DNA of 38,523 nucleotides from assembly GCA_035550975.1 (NCBI GenBank), contig DASZOC010000072.1, positions 1-38,523 of the forward strand, given 5' to 3'. This document shows positions 1 through 8,500 of this stretch, in pieces. The stretch's first letter is position 1. Each line of letters begins with the position of its first letter. The notes below the pieces were generated by a model, which saw nothing but the letters and a program-made list of their open reading frames with translations, was not told the origin of the DNA and did no database searches. The DNA comes from DASZOC01 sp035550975 (GTDB lineage Bacteria; Actinomycetota; CADDZG01; WHSQ01). The position numbers and the translations under genes are program-made.

Positions 1-552
1 GATCTGCCCCGAAGCGCCCGTCCCCCGGACCTGCGAGAGATCGACGCCCAAAGAAGCAGCCAGCTTCCGCACCGGAGGCATGGCCTGAACGGCCTCCGTA
101 GAGGAGGGCCCCTCCGCGAGCGTGGGGACGCTGTGTGTAGAAGACGATTCGCTAGGAGCTGCGGTTGGTGTCGAGGACTCCGGCATGTTCGGTGTGCGTC
201 CCGTAGTCGCAGGGGGGGGCGACGACCCTGTCGGAGCCATGGGCGGCTCCGACGACGCGGCCGGAGTTCCGAGGACGGGGACGGAAGCATCGCCGGCATC
301 CGCAGCGCCACCGTCGGCGCCATCAGAGATCGTGATCAGAACCGAGCCGACCGGAACGACCGCGCCCGGCTCGGCGTGGATCTTCGTGACGGTCCCGGCG
401 AACGGCGAGGGAATCTCGGCGGTCGCCTTGTCCGTGATGAGCTCGACGAGGGGATCGTCCTCCGCGACGACGTCGCCTTCCTTCACGAGCCAGCGGTCGA
501 TCTCCGCCTCGGTCATGCCCTCGCCGAGGTCGGGGAGCTTGAAGTCGGGCAT
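1..552 (-). CDS. bkdC: Dihydrolipoamide acyltransferase (E2) of 2-oxoacid dehydrogenase, 3' end outside window
   Basis: This is the lipoylated core of a 2-oxoacid (probably branched-chain) dehydrogenase complex; it transfers the acyl group from E1 to CoA. The 184 visible residues start MPDFKLPDLGEGMTEAEI. A lipoyl domain covers about residues 1-78, with the lipoyl-lysine motif ELITDKATAEI near residue 42. A Pro/Ser/Thr/Ala-rich hinge follows to about residue 155. The beginning of a peripheral-subunit-binding domain comes next (PPVRKLAASLGVDLSQVRG, then GTGASGQI). The catalytic acyltransferase domain would lie beyond position 1. The ATG at 552 begins 10 nt after the E1-beta stop codon, so it is the last visible gene of the operon. 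A run of eight G at 212-219 leaves the frame intact. Operon context with valine dehydrogenase favours branched-chain substrates, but pyruvate dehydrogenase E2 cannot be excluded. Confidence 0.9.
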   Translation of the reverse strand, partial: MPDFKLPDLGEGMTEAEIDRWLVKEGDVVAEDDPLVELITDKATAEIPSPFAGTVTKIHAEPGAVVPVGSVLITISDGADGGAADAGDASVPVLGTPAASSEPPMAPTGSSPPPATTGRTPNMPESSTPTAAPSESSSTHSVPTLAEGPSSTEAVQAMPPVRKLAASLGVDLSQVRGTGASGQI

Positions 553-562
553 CAGACGGGCA

Positions 563-1570
563 CTAGAACGCCAGCACCTTCTTGGCGCCGTGGTAGATGC
601 GGTCGACCGACGGCAGGTAGTCGTCCTCGTTCGCGAACTGTGGGAACGGCACGTCGAACCCAGTCACGCGCCCGACCGGCGCTTCGAGATCGAGCATGGC
701 GCGCTCGTGGATGATCGACGAAACCTCGGCACCGATCCCGGCGGTACGTGGAGCCTCGTGCACCACGAGTGCCCGGCCGCATTCGGATGCCGCGCCGACG
801 ATGGCGTCGACGTCCAAGGGGTAGATCGAGCGCAGGTCGATCACGCGGGCTTGCGTGCCTTCCGACGCAAGTCGATCGGCCGCATCGAGCGACAAGGGCA
901 GCGTTGCGCCGTACGTGATGATCGCGAGATCGTCGCCATCGCGCGCCATACGTGCGGTGGATAGATAGTCGTTGTAGACGCCGTTCCCGTTGCCGAGCGA
1001 GAACGGCAGCTCGTCGGGGACCTCTTGGCGACCGGCGCGGTAGATGCGTTTCGGCTCCATGAAAACTACGGGGTCGGGATCCGCGATCGCCGCGACGAGC
1101 ATGTCGCGGGCGTCGCGCGGCGTCGTGGGGCACACGACCTTCAGTCCCGGCACATGCGAGAAGAGCGCTTCGGGCGAATCCGAATGCAGCTCGGGTGCGC
1201 GTACGCCGCCGCCGTAAGGGATCCGGATGACCAGTGACGCGGGCACTTCGCCTTTCGTCCTCCATGCGTAGCGAGCGGCGTGGACGACTATCTGCTCGAA
1301 TCCCGGATAGACGAAGACGTCGAACTGGATCTCGACGACCGGGAGCAGGCCGTAGACGGCCATGCCGATAGCGGTGCCCACGATCCCGGCCTCGGCTAGC
1401 GGCGTGTCGACGATCCGGTCCTCGCCGAACGCGTCCAGCAGTCCGGCGGTTACGCGGAAGACGCCGCCCGTTTGCGCCACGTCTTCCCCGAGCACGACGA
1501 CCCGGTCGTCGGCCGACATCGCTTGGTGCAGACCTTTGTTGAGCGCTTCGACCATCGTGATCTCAGACAT
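563..1570 (-). CDS. bkdB: 2-oxoacid dehydrogenase E1 component, beta subunit
   Basis: This is the beta subunit of the thiamine-diphosphate E1 heterotetramer, which decarboxylates the 2-oxoacid and acylates the E2 lipoyl group. Its 335 residues match the usual length. It opens MSEITMVEALNKGLHQAM and carries family signatures: VVVLGEDVAQTGGVFRVT, RIVDTPLAEAGIVGTAIGMA, and RIPYGGGVRAPELHSDSPEA at the alpha/beta interface. The C-terminal transketolase domain includes LRSIYPLDVDAIV and VVHEAP. The ATG at 1570 overlaps the E1-alpha stop by 8 nt, indicating translational coupling. E1 alpha precedes it and E2 follows. Substrate class is inferred from the adjacent Leu/Val dehydrogenase; a pyruvate-specific E1 is the alternative. 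Confidence 0.93.
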   Translation of the reverse strand: MSEITMVEALNKGLHQAMSADDRVVVLGEDVAQTGGVFRVTAGLLDAFGEDRIVDTPLAEAGIVGTAIGMAVYGLLPVVEIQFDVFVYPGFEQIVVHAARYAWRTKGEVPASLVIRIPYGGGVRAPELHSDSPEALFSHVPGLKVVCPTTPRDARDMLVAAIADPDPVVFMEPKRIYRAGRQEVPDELPFSLGNGNGVYNDYLSTARMARDGDDLAIITYGATLPLSLDAADRLASEGTQARVIDLRSIYPLDVDAIVGAASECGRALVVHEAPRTAGIGAEVSSIIHERAMLDLEAPVGRVTGFDVPFPQFANEDDYLPSVDRIYHGAKKVLAF

Positions 1571-2684
1571 CGCCGGTCTCCAGGTCCCCCGTCGACGAGC
1601 CGGGCTGGGGCCCGACGGGCTTGACCTCGGCCGGACGCGTAACGCTATGCAGCTCTTCGAGCCCCTCGTCGAAGCTCGCCGGACGCCCGGACGCGTACAC
1701 GTGGTCGAAAAGGATCTCTTGCCCCGGATGAGCGATCGCCTCCATGTCCCGAACGGCGGCGGCGATCGTCTCCTTCGCTTCGGCGCGGAGCTCCTCGTCG
1801 CGCGCGTCGTCGAGGACGGACGTCCGCTTCAGGTAGGACGCCATGCGTGACACGGGTTCCAGCGGCAGCCACTTCTGCGTCTCGGCTTCGTCGCGGTATA
1901 GCGCCGGGTCGTCGGCCGTCCCGTGAGCTCGCAAGCGGTAGCAATACGCCTCGATCAGGGTCGGGCCCTCTCCCGCACGGCAGCGTTCCAGTGCATCGCG
2001 GGTTGCTTTCCAGCATGCGATCGGGTCGAACCCGTCCACCCGCACACCCGGCATCCCGTAAGCGGCAGCCTTGATCGCGATCGTCTCGGTTGCCATCTGA
2101 CGCGAGATCGGCGTCGAGATCGCCCACTGGTTGTTGACGCAGAAGAACACCGTCGGCGTCTTGAACACCGCGGCGAAGTTCATCGCCTCGTGGAAATCAC
2201 CCTCGGACGTCGCGCCGTCACCGAACCACGCCAGTGATGCGATCGGGTCGTTCCGTATCTTGCCGGCCCACGCGACCCCGACCGCGTGCGGCAGGTGCGT
2301 CGCGATCGGGACGCAGATCGGTCCGACGCGGTGATCGCGCGGGTTCCAGAACCCGTGGGTCCCGCCGTAGCCTCGCCACCACGCCAGAACCGTCGCCGCG
2401 GGTACGCCGCGCAGGATGCCGATCGCGTTCTGTCGGTACGACGGGAACACCCAGTCGGTCTCCTTGCATGCGTACAACGGACCGGCTTGTGTCCCTTCTT
2501 CACCCCAGTAGAGGGCATAGGTGCCGATACGTCCCTGGCGTTGCAGCGCGACCGCGCGCTCGTCGAAGGTCCGTAGGAGCACCAACCACCTGTAGAGCTC
2601 GATCAGGTCCTTGTCGGCGATACCGTCCGGTAGCTCACGGTCCGCGACGTCGGAGCCGTTACCTATGTAGCGAAGTATCTCCAT
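1563..2684 (-). CDS. bkdA: 2-oxoacid dehydrogenase E1 component, alpha subunit
   Basis: This is the alpha subunit of the thiamine-diphosphate-dependent E1. The 373-residue protein contains the diphosphate/Mg binding motif GDGATSEGDFHEAMN (GDG at 155-157, closing Asn pair CVNNQWAIS at 184-185). It also has the conserved DERAVALQRQGRIGTYA and VFPSYRQNAIGILRG segments. The C-terminal tail of roughly 25 residues is Pro/Gly-rich and probably disordered. The start at 2684 lies only 6 nt after the valine dehydrogenase stop, and no strong Shine-Dalgarno is visible, so translation probably depends on coupling. The reaction is oxidative decarboxylation of 2-oxoacids such as 2-oxoisovalerate, the deaminated product of the preceding enzyme; that substrate is inferred from context. 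Confidence 0.93.
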   Translation of the reverse strand: MEILRYIGNGSDVADRELPDGIADKDLIELYRWLVLLRTFDERAVALQRQGRIGTYALYWGEEGTQAGPLYACKETDWVFPSYRQNAIGILRGVPAATVLAWWRGYGGTHGFWNPRDHRVGPICVPIATHLPHAVGVAWAGKIRNDPIASLAWFGDGATSEGDFHEAMNFAAVFKTPTVFFCVNNQWAISTPISRQMATETIAIKAAAYGMPGVRVDGFDPIACWKATRDALERCRAGEGPTLIEAYCYRLRAHGTADDPALYRDEAETQKWLPLEPVSRMASYLKRTSVLDDARDEELRAEAKETIAAAVRDMEAIAHPGQEILFDHVYASGRPASFDEGLEELHSVTRPAEVKPVGPQPGSSTGDLETGDV

Positions 2685-2690
2685 CCGGTG

Positions 2691-3782
2691 CTAGTGCGCG
2701 GAGGGGGGGCCGAATTCCGTAACGCGGACCAGGCGGATCCGCCCGATCTTGCGGATGCGGTCTTCGGCGTATTCCATGGCGGCACGCGCCGTCGAGATGC
2801 TCCGCTCGCGCGACATCGTGAAGATGAGCTGGAGAGCTTTGTAGATGCTGTCGACGCGGCTCATCGCGCGGTCGCGATCGTATCCACGCAGCTCGTCTTC
2901 GACGTTGATCAGACCCCCCGCATTGATGACGAAGTCCGGCGCGTACAGGATGCCGAGATCGCGGAGCTTGTCGCCGTGCTCCTCGCGCGCCAGCTGGTTG
3001 TTCGCGGCACCGGCGATGATCTTGCAGCGCAGCTCGGAGATCGTGTCGTCGTTGATCCCTCCTCCGAGCGCGCACGGCGCGAAGATGTCCGTCTCGACGG
3101 CGTGGATCGAGTCGAGAGCCGTCGTCTTGACCCCGAAGGCGTTGACGGCTTTGCCGAGGTTGTCCACGTCTATATCGGCGATCGTGACGTCCGCGCCTTC
3201 TTCGACCAGATAACCGCACAGCGCGTACCCGACCTTGCCGACGCCCTGGAGCGCGACCGTCCGTCCCTTCAGCTCCGCCTCACCGAAGACCTCGAGCGCG
3301 CACGCCTTTATCCCCTGCAGCACCCCGTACGCCGTGACCGGCGACGGGTCGCCGGAACCGCCGTAGGTGCGGGAGCATCCCGTAACCCAGCGGCTCTCGC
3401 GCCTGACGGTGTCCATGTCCTCCAGCGCGGTACCGACGTCTTCAGCGGTGATGTAGCGACCGCCGAGCGTTTCCACGAACCGGCCGTACGCGCGCAGCAG
3501 CTCTTCGGACTTGATGCGCCGCGGGTCGCCGATGATCACGGCCTTCCCGCCGCCGAGGTCGAGCCCGGCCGCGGCCGCCTTGTAGGTCATCCCCTTGGCG
3601 AGCCGGAGGACGTCGACCAGAGCGTCTTCCTCGTTCGTGTACGGATAGAACCTCGTTCCCCCCAGAGCGGGGCCCAGCGCCGTCGAATGGATCGCGATGA
3701 TCGCTTTGAGACCGGACGCGTCATCCGAGCAGTACACGATCTGTTCGTAACCGTCGCCCTCGATCTGCTCGAAGACTCCCAT
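2691..3782 (-). CDS. vdh: Leucine/valine dehydrogenase (Glu/Leu/Phe/Val dehydrogenase family)
   Basis: This NAD-dependent amino acid dehydrogenase converts valine, leucine or isoleucine to the 2-oxoacid plus ammonium. It feeds the E1/E2 complex encoded downstream. I start it at ATG 3782 (MGVFEQIEGDGYEQ, 363 aa) rather than at an upstream in-frame start, because AAGGAG lies at the right spacing just before this ATG. The family's two active-site lysines are present: K68 in GMTYKAAAAGL and K80 in GLDLGGGKAVI. The Rossmann motif is ALQGVGKVGYALCGYL. A likely -10 box (TAGCAT, minus strand) lies at 3832-3837. The order vdh, hypothetical, bldC resembles the Streptomyces arrangement as I remember it. 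Phenylalanine dehydrogenase is a less likely alternative. Confidence 0.93.
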   Translation of the reverse strand: MGVFEQIEGDGYEQIVYCSDDASGLKAIIAIHSTALGPALGGTRFYPYTNEEDALVDVLRLAKGMTYKAAAAGLDLGGGKAVIIGDPRRIKSEELLRAYGRFVETLGGRYITAEDVGTALEDMDTVRRESRWVTGCSRTYGGSGDPSPVTAYGVLQGIKACALEVFGEAELKGRTVALQGVGKVGYALCGYLVEEGADVTIADIDVDNLGKAVNAFGVKTTALDSIHAVETDIFAPCALGGGINDDTISELRCKIIAGAANNQLAREEHGDKLRDLGILYAPDFVINAGGLINVEDELRGYDRDRAMSRVDSIYKALQLIFTMSRERSISTARAAMEYAEDRIRKIGRIRLVRVTEFGPPSAH

Positions 3783-3831
3783 CGTCGTCGCTCTCCTTAA
3801 CGCGCGGGCGCTCCGTTGCGCCGTGGCGCAC

Positions 3832-3837
3832 ATGCTA
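3832..3837 (-). promoter_or_regulatory. Putative -10 box for the vdh-bkd operon
   Basis: TAGCAT on the minus strand fits the actinobacterial TANNNT -10 consensus. It would start transcription about 43 nt before the vdh ATG, leaving room for the AAGGAG ribosome binding site. No convincing -35 element is visible. Confidence 0.4.
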
Positions 3838-3872
3838 CCGCCGGAAGAACCTGGGCCGGCAGGTCGCGTGGG

Positions 3873-3878
3873 TAGAGT
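3873..3878 (+). promoter_or_regulatory. Putative -10 box giving a leaderless mRNA for the gene at 3886
   Basis: TAGAGT is followed by 7 nt and then the ATG at 3886, with no Shine-Dalgarno between. Transcription starting 6-8 nt after the box would begin at or next to the A of the start codon. Confidence 0.45.
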
Positions 3879-3885
3879 GACCGAC

Positions 3886-4686
3886 ATGATCGCGACGTCG
3901 TATCTGCGGGTGTATCAGCCGATCGATGTGTTCTCCGCCGAAGAACGCTCCGCTTGGCTCGGTCAACGCCCGGAACGGGAGGCGCCCGACCGTTCGTCGC
4001 GCCGCTGGCTGATCTCGACGTCGTTGCCTTCCGACCCGATCGTGGCGCCGGGCGAAGGGGCATTCGTTCGTACTTACAAGGACGAGACGTTCGTATGCCC
4101 GTGGCGGACGCAGCTGCGGATGCTGGCGGGGCTCCTCGCGTTCAGAGGATCGGTCCCCGAGGAGGTAGCGGAGGCGTTCGTCCCCGAAGAGCAGGCGCGC
4201 GTTGCGGCACACGTTCTGGCTCGGCTCGACGAAGACCACCCGGAGGTCCGTTCGCACATCTTGCATGCCAACTGGCACGTGCCGCTGCGGTGGTTCGCGG
4301 GTTTCGACGACACGGAACGGATCCTCACCGAGGACAAGGAAGGACTTCGGATCCGATACGAGTCGTCTCTGTCGACGACCGCCGCTCGGCTGGAGCAGGC
4401 GCTGGCGGTGCTGGAGTCGTCGTGGATCGACGCGGGCGTGACCGACGCGGTCAGAGAGTTGCTGGAATGGTTAGCGGGTTTCCCCGAGGACGGGCTGATC
4501 GAGCTCGACTACGCGTCGGTCGCGCGGATCTTCAGTCACGACGAGCTGTTGGAAGATCACTCTGCAGCCGACGTGTGGGTGTGTCTCGATGCTCTCGCGG
4601 CGGGCGACGTCGTGCGTGCGGGAACCGTCTTCGCATCGCTGACGGATCGATGGACCGAGGCACGCTCGCACGAGGTCGTCAACTAG
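3886..4686 (+). CDS. Conserved actinobacterial hypothetical protein between vdh and bldC
   Basis: I recognise no enzymatic family. The 266-residue product (from ATG 3886, MIATSYLRVYQPIDVF) is acidic, has no signal peptide or membrane segment, and is predicted largely alpha-helical in its second half. It carries a Trp-rich patch (FVCPWRTQLRML, HANWHVPLRWFAGF) and ends with an amphipathic helical region. A longer frame begins at 3823, but the short start is preferred because a TAGAGT -10 box sits 7 nt upstream, implying a leaderless mRNA, and the homology-like region begins here. It is divergent from vdh and precedes bldC. A gene of similar position lies between vdh and bldC in Streptomyces as I recall it, so a link to regulation or development is possible but unproven. 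Confidence 0.75.
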   Translation: MIATSYLRVYQPIDVFSAEERSAWLGQRPEREAPDRSSRRWLISTSLPSDPIVAPGEGAFVRTYKDETFVCPWRTQLRMLAGLLAFRGSVPEEVAEAFVPEEQARVAAHVLARLDEDHPEVRSHILHANWHVPLRWFAGFDDTERILTEDKEGLRIRYESSLSTTAARLEQALAVLESSWIDAGVTDAVRELLEWLAGFPEDGLIELDYASVARIFSHDELLEDHSAADVWVCLDALAAGDVVRAGTVFASLTDRWTEARSHEVVN

Positions 4687-4789
4687 CAACGACTGCCGCG
4701 GGCACGGAGAACCACGGCTTTGTCCGCATGCGCGGCTTTTGACTAGTTCGTCCGGACTATGCCTGCATAGCCTGTTTAAACGACGCAAA

Positions 4790-4809
4790 AATGGCTCTAC
4801 CTAGCCATT
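4790..4809 (+). repeat. Short inverted repeat upstream of bldC
   Basis: A 7-bp perfect stem (AATGGCT/AGCCATT) encloses a 6-nt loop. There is no T-tract, so it is more likely an operator or an mRNA leader hairpin than a terminator. It lies in the 239-bp gap between the hypothetical gene and bldC, which otherwise shows a weak TAGCCT box at 4768-4773 and no ORF. Confidence 0.35.
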
Positions 4810-4888
4810 ACCTGAGCGGGCCGTCTGCCCGATGATTCTGCAAGAGGTACAAGTCCAGCCAAATCACCCGATAGACACGGCTGGTTGG

Positions 4889-4906
4889 AGGCCGGGAGAC
4901 CGGCCT
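4889..4906 (+). other. Leader hairpin just upstream of the bldC ribosome binding site
   Basis: A GC-rich 7-bp stem, AGGCCGG/CCGGCCT, closes a GAGA tetraloop. It ends a few bases before the purine-rich ribosome binding region (GGAGGAAAAGGGGA) of bldC at 4907-4920. It could modulate access to that site; the sequence does not show how. Confidence 0.4.
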
Positions 4907-4925
4907 GGAGGAAAAGGGGAAGCAG

Positions 4926-5123
4926 ATGGCGAGCAAGGATGGATCTCTTCTCACGCCAGCCGAAGTTGCAGCTCTCTTCCGGGTAGACCCCAAGACGGTC
5001 ACCCGCTGGGCGAAGGCAGGAAAGCTCTCCTCGATCAGGACCCTTGGCGGTCACCGGCGCTACCGTGCCGACGAGGTCAAGAAGTTCCTGGAGGGAGCAA
5101 AGATGGCGGGTATCTCCGGCTAG
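4926..5123 (+). CDS. bldC: BldC-like MerR-type DNA-binding regulator
   Basis: This small single-domain regulator of 65 aa is about the size of Streptomyces BldC (68 aa). The winged-helix MerR-like domain fills the protein: LLTPAEVAALFRVDPKTVTR forms the helix-turn-helix, and RTLGGHRRYRADEVKKFL is the wing and following helix. No effector or dimerisation domain is present, as is characteristic of BldC, which binds cooperatively to direct repeats. In Streptomyces it delays entry into sporulation; in a non-sporulating actinobacterium its targets are unknown. A strong purine-rich ribosome binding site precedes the ATG. An intrinsic terminator follows the stop by about 27 nt. The position two genes from vdh supports orthology. 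Confidence 0.93.
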   Translation: MASKDGSLLTPAEVAALFRVDPKTVTRWAKAGKLSSIRTLGGHRRYRADEVKKFLEGAKMAGISG

Positions 5124-5149
5124 TTCTGAGCCCTGTCGATTAGGGATCT

Positions 5150-5185
5150 GAACGGACGCTCCTACGGGGCGTCCGTTCTCTATTT
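5150..5185 (+). terminator. Intrinsic terminator after bldC
   Basis: A perfect 10-bp stem (GAACGGACGC at 5150-5159 with its complement at 5169-5178) and a 9-nt loop are followed by the T-rich TCTATTT. Confidence 0.8.
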
Positions 5186-5234
5186 CGACCGTTCTTTCTA
5201 CCGGTGTCGTGGCGTTGTCCGCGGACGGTTGGAG

Positions 5235-5307
5235 TGGCGAGGGGCAGAATCGAACTGCCGACACCGCGATTTTCAGTCGCGTGCTCTACCAACTGAGCTA
5301 CCTCGCC
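5235..5307 (-). tRNA. tRNA-Phe (GAA)
   Basis: This is a complete 73-nt cloverleaf on the minus strand. The acceptor stem is GGCGAGG/CCTCGCC with discriminator A. The D arm is GCTC-AGTTGGTA-GAGC, the anticodon loop is CTGAAAA with anticodon GAA, and the T arm is GGCAG-TTCGATT-CTGCC. CCA is not encoded. It is divergent from tRNA-Asp; the two share the 76-bp spacer 5308-5383. Confidence 0.97.
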
Positions 5308-5364
5308 TTGCTGGATGACGTTCCAGCGGGGGCCGAGGATAGCAATGGGTAATGAGGCGTCTGT

Positions 5365-5370
5365 TAGCCT
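5365..5370 (+). promoter_or_regulatory. Putative -10 box of tRNA-Asp
   Basis: TAGCCT lies 13 nt before the tRNA-Asp 5' end, matching the actinobacterial TANNNT pattern. A start about 7 nt downstream would leave a short 5' leader for RNase P to remove. No clear -35 is seen. Confidence 0.4.
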
Positions 5371-5383
5371 GCCAAACCTCGAA

Positions 5384-5458
5384 GCCCCAGTGGAGCAGTC
5401 TGGAGTGCTCATCTCCCTGTCAAGGAGAAGGTCGCCGGTTCAAGTCCGGTCTGGGGCG
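5384..5458 (+). tRNA. tRNA-Asp (GTC)
   Basis: This is a complete 75-nt cloverleaf. The acceptor is GCCCCAG/CTGGGGC with discriminator G. The D arm is GAGC-AGTCTGGAGT-GCTC, and the anticodon stem-loop is TCTCC-CTGTCAA-GGAGA with anticodon GTC. The T arm is GCCGG-TTCAAGT-CCGGT with one G-T pair. CCA is not encoded. Confidence 0.97.
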
Positions 5459-5509
5459 CTCTTTCTCGCCGCTGCCGCGCCTTGCCGGAGTCGCTGGACC
5501 AGCGACAAC

Positions 5510-5515
5510 TAGGAT
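5510..5515 (+). promoter_or_regulatory. Putative -10 box of the T7SS-like locus
   Basis: TAGGAT lies 9 nt before the ATG at 5525 and directly abuts the alternative GTG at 5516. A transcript starting 7-9 nt downstream would be leaderless or nearly so at ATG 5525, which is why that start is preferred. Confidence 0.45.
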
Positions 5516-5524
5516 GTGAGCAGC

Positions 5525-8500
5525 ATGGAACTGCTGCTCGCGCTGCGAGTGCCGGACCGAGACACCTTCACTTCGTTGGACGTCGCGTTGGACGTCGATC
5601 CGACCGACGTGATCGCCGATGTCACCGGCGCGCTCGCCCGCTACGCCGAGTCGCGCGGCTACGGCCCCTTCGATACGGACCGGACGGACCTGAGTCTCGT
5701 AAGCGAGGGACGACCGCTAGACCCGGCCCAACGGGTAGCCGACACGAACCTGCTGAGCGGTCAGACCGTCGTTCTTGCACCGGCGGGGGTGCTGCAGGAT
5801 CCGTCCGGCGAGACGGCGCGAGGGGTCGTCTCACTCGACATCGCCACCGGCCCAGAGGCCGGCCGTTTCCTGGAGTTGCTGCCGGGGCGCTACCGCGTTG
5901 GTCGCTCCAGCGGGTGCGACGTGGTGATCTCGGACCCGACGATGTCCAAGCACCACCTGACGGTCGACATCGCTCCGGACCTGACGGTCGTCGTGACTCC
6001 GGTGCGCGACACATCTAACGGCACCTTCAGCGGTGGGGTGGAGATCGTGTCTGCCCGGCGCGTTGCGCCCGACGAACTGTTACAGGTCGGCGGCACCGCG
6101 CTCGCCTTCCGCCCGCTGGGGGAGGACTTCTCGCAGCGGCGCGACCTGCTGGGCCAGCTCCCGTTCAACCGCGTCCCTCATCACCGGATCGTCGTCAAAG
6201 AACGCAAGTTCGAGCCCTTGGCGCGCCCGCCCGAGGAGCCGCGGACGACGTCGTTCCCGCTGCTCGCGGCGCTGCTGCCCCTCCTGGCGGGGGTGGCGAT
6301 GGCGGTGTTGTTGCAGCAGCCGCGCTATCTGATCTTCACCGCGCTGTCGCCGATCATGCTGGCGGGCCGCTACATGTCCGACCGGCGCAGCGGCAGGGTC
6401 TCGTACACGAAGTCGAAGGCGGAGTTCCTGCAGCGCGTCGAGGCCCGGGCCGCCGAGGTCGGCGAAGCGATCGCCCAAGAGCAGGCGGAGCGGTTCCGTT
6501 CCGCCCCCGACGTTGCCGAGCTCGCCCGCCAGGCGCGCTTCCACCACGGTGGCTTATGGCTGCGCCAGCGTCAGGATCCCGACTTCATGACGCTCCGCGT
6601 AGGTCTAGGCGACCTCGAGTCGAAGGTGACCGCCGACGTCGAACGGGGAGGCGACCCCGCGCTGCGCGAGCACGCGGAGGCCGCGCTCGCGCATCACCGG
6701 ATCGTCCGCAGCGTCCCGGTGACCGTCTCGCTCGAAGAGCTGAAAGTGCTGGGCCTGTACGGCGACGACGATGCCGTGCGCGGCCTCGGGACGTCGCTCG
6801 TTACGCAGGCCGCGTGCCTGCACAGCCCCGAGGACCTCGTGATAGCCGCCGCGATTCCCGAAGGGCAGGTTGGCGACTACGTGTGGTTGAAGTGGTTGCC
6901 GCACGTGCGTTCGGCTACCTCTCCGCTCGAGGGCGATCACCTCGCCGTCGGCCCCGACCGGTCGACGCGGTTGCTGGTCAATCTGCTCGGGGTTGCCGAC
7001 GACCGCATCGGACGTCACGCGGACCGCGAGGGCCGAGCGTGGCCCCGCGTGCTGCTCGTTCTGCACGAGGACGCGCAACCGGACCGTGCCGTGATGTCGC
7101 AGCTGCTGGACGTGGCAGAGCCGGCGGGTATAGCGGCGCTGTGGATCGGCCACGGCGCGTCGCAGCTCCCGCGTCAGTCCCGCGCCACGGTCATGGCGAC
7201 CGACCCGACATTGGGGAACCGGTCGAAGCTGAGGTTCACCGACCCGGACCACGTCGACCGTGACTTCGAGCTCGAGGGGGTGAAGGCGGCAGCAGCACTC
7301 GACATCGCGCGTTCGCTCGCGCCGATCCGTGACGCGAGCGCGGCGACCGTCACCACCGCGCTGCCGCGGCGCGTCCTGCTCTTGGATCTGCTTGCGACGC
7401 CCGAGCCGAACGGTCCCGACCTCGCCGCGCGCTGGCGCACGCCGCGGCCGTACGGGATCTCGGGACCGCTCGGGATCGCCGCCGACGGTCCGTTCCATCT
7501 CGATCTGGTCGCCGATGGTCCCCACGCGCTGATCGCGGGAACCAGCGGCTCCGGCAAGAGCGAGCTGCTGCAGACGCTCGTCGGCTCGCTCTCTTCGTCG
7601 TACTCACCGGAACGCCTCAACTTCCTGTTCATCGACTACAAGGGCGGAGCCTCGAGCGCAGAGTTCCGCGAGCTTCCGCATTCGGTCGGCTACGTGACGA
7701 ACCTGGACGGCCGCCAGAGCGTCCGCGCCCTCACGTCGTTGCGCGCCGAGCTGAGCCGTCGCATGCAGGTGCTGGAGGGCCGCGCGAAGGACCTCGACGA
7801 GATGCTTCGCGTTGCGCCGGATCAAGCGCCGCCGACCCTCGTGATCGTGGTCGACGAGTTCGCGACGCTCGTCAAGGAGATCCCCGAGTTCGTTGCAGGA
7901 ATCGTCGACATCGCGCAACGCGGCCGCAGCCTGGGGATCCACCTCGTCCTCGCGACGCAGCGACCCGCCGGCGCGGTCAACGACAACATCCTTGCCAACA
8001 CGAACCTGCGGATCGCGCTGCGGGTCGTGGATCCCGCCGATTCGGTCAGCGTCATCGGGTCGAAGGAGGCGGCGGACATCCCGGTTCCGCTCCGGGGACG
8101 CGCCTACGCGCGACTCGGGCCGCGCCTTCTCGTCGGTTTCCAGTGCGCGTGGTCCGGGGGCTCGTACCGCCCGGGCGCGGAGGCTCGCGCCATCGGCGTC
8201 ACGCCGTTCACGTTCGGCCGTGCCGATCTAGAGCTAGGCGACGCGGCGCCGACCGCTGTCGCAACCGAACGCGACGATGCCCGGACACAGCTTCAAGCGC
8301 TCGTCACCGCCGCCGCGGAGGCTGCGCGCGTGCTCGATCTCACGCCCGCGCGTCGACCATGGCTGGAGCCGCTGGAGCCGGTCATCCCGTTCGACCGGAT
8401 CGTTGCCGGGGCCGGGGAAGCGCATACGAGCGATCCCGGGAGAACCGTCGTACTCGGGATGATCGACGACCCCGAGCGACAGGCCCAGCGACCCGTGGTG

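Noticed and set aside
205..225. Possible frameshift at a run of eight G in the E2 gene.
   Set aside because: Translation through the run joins a Pro/Ser/Thr hinge to a normal subunit-binding domain, so the frame is intact.
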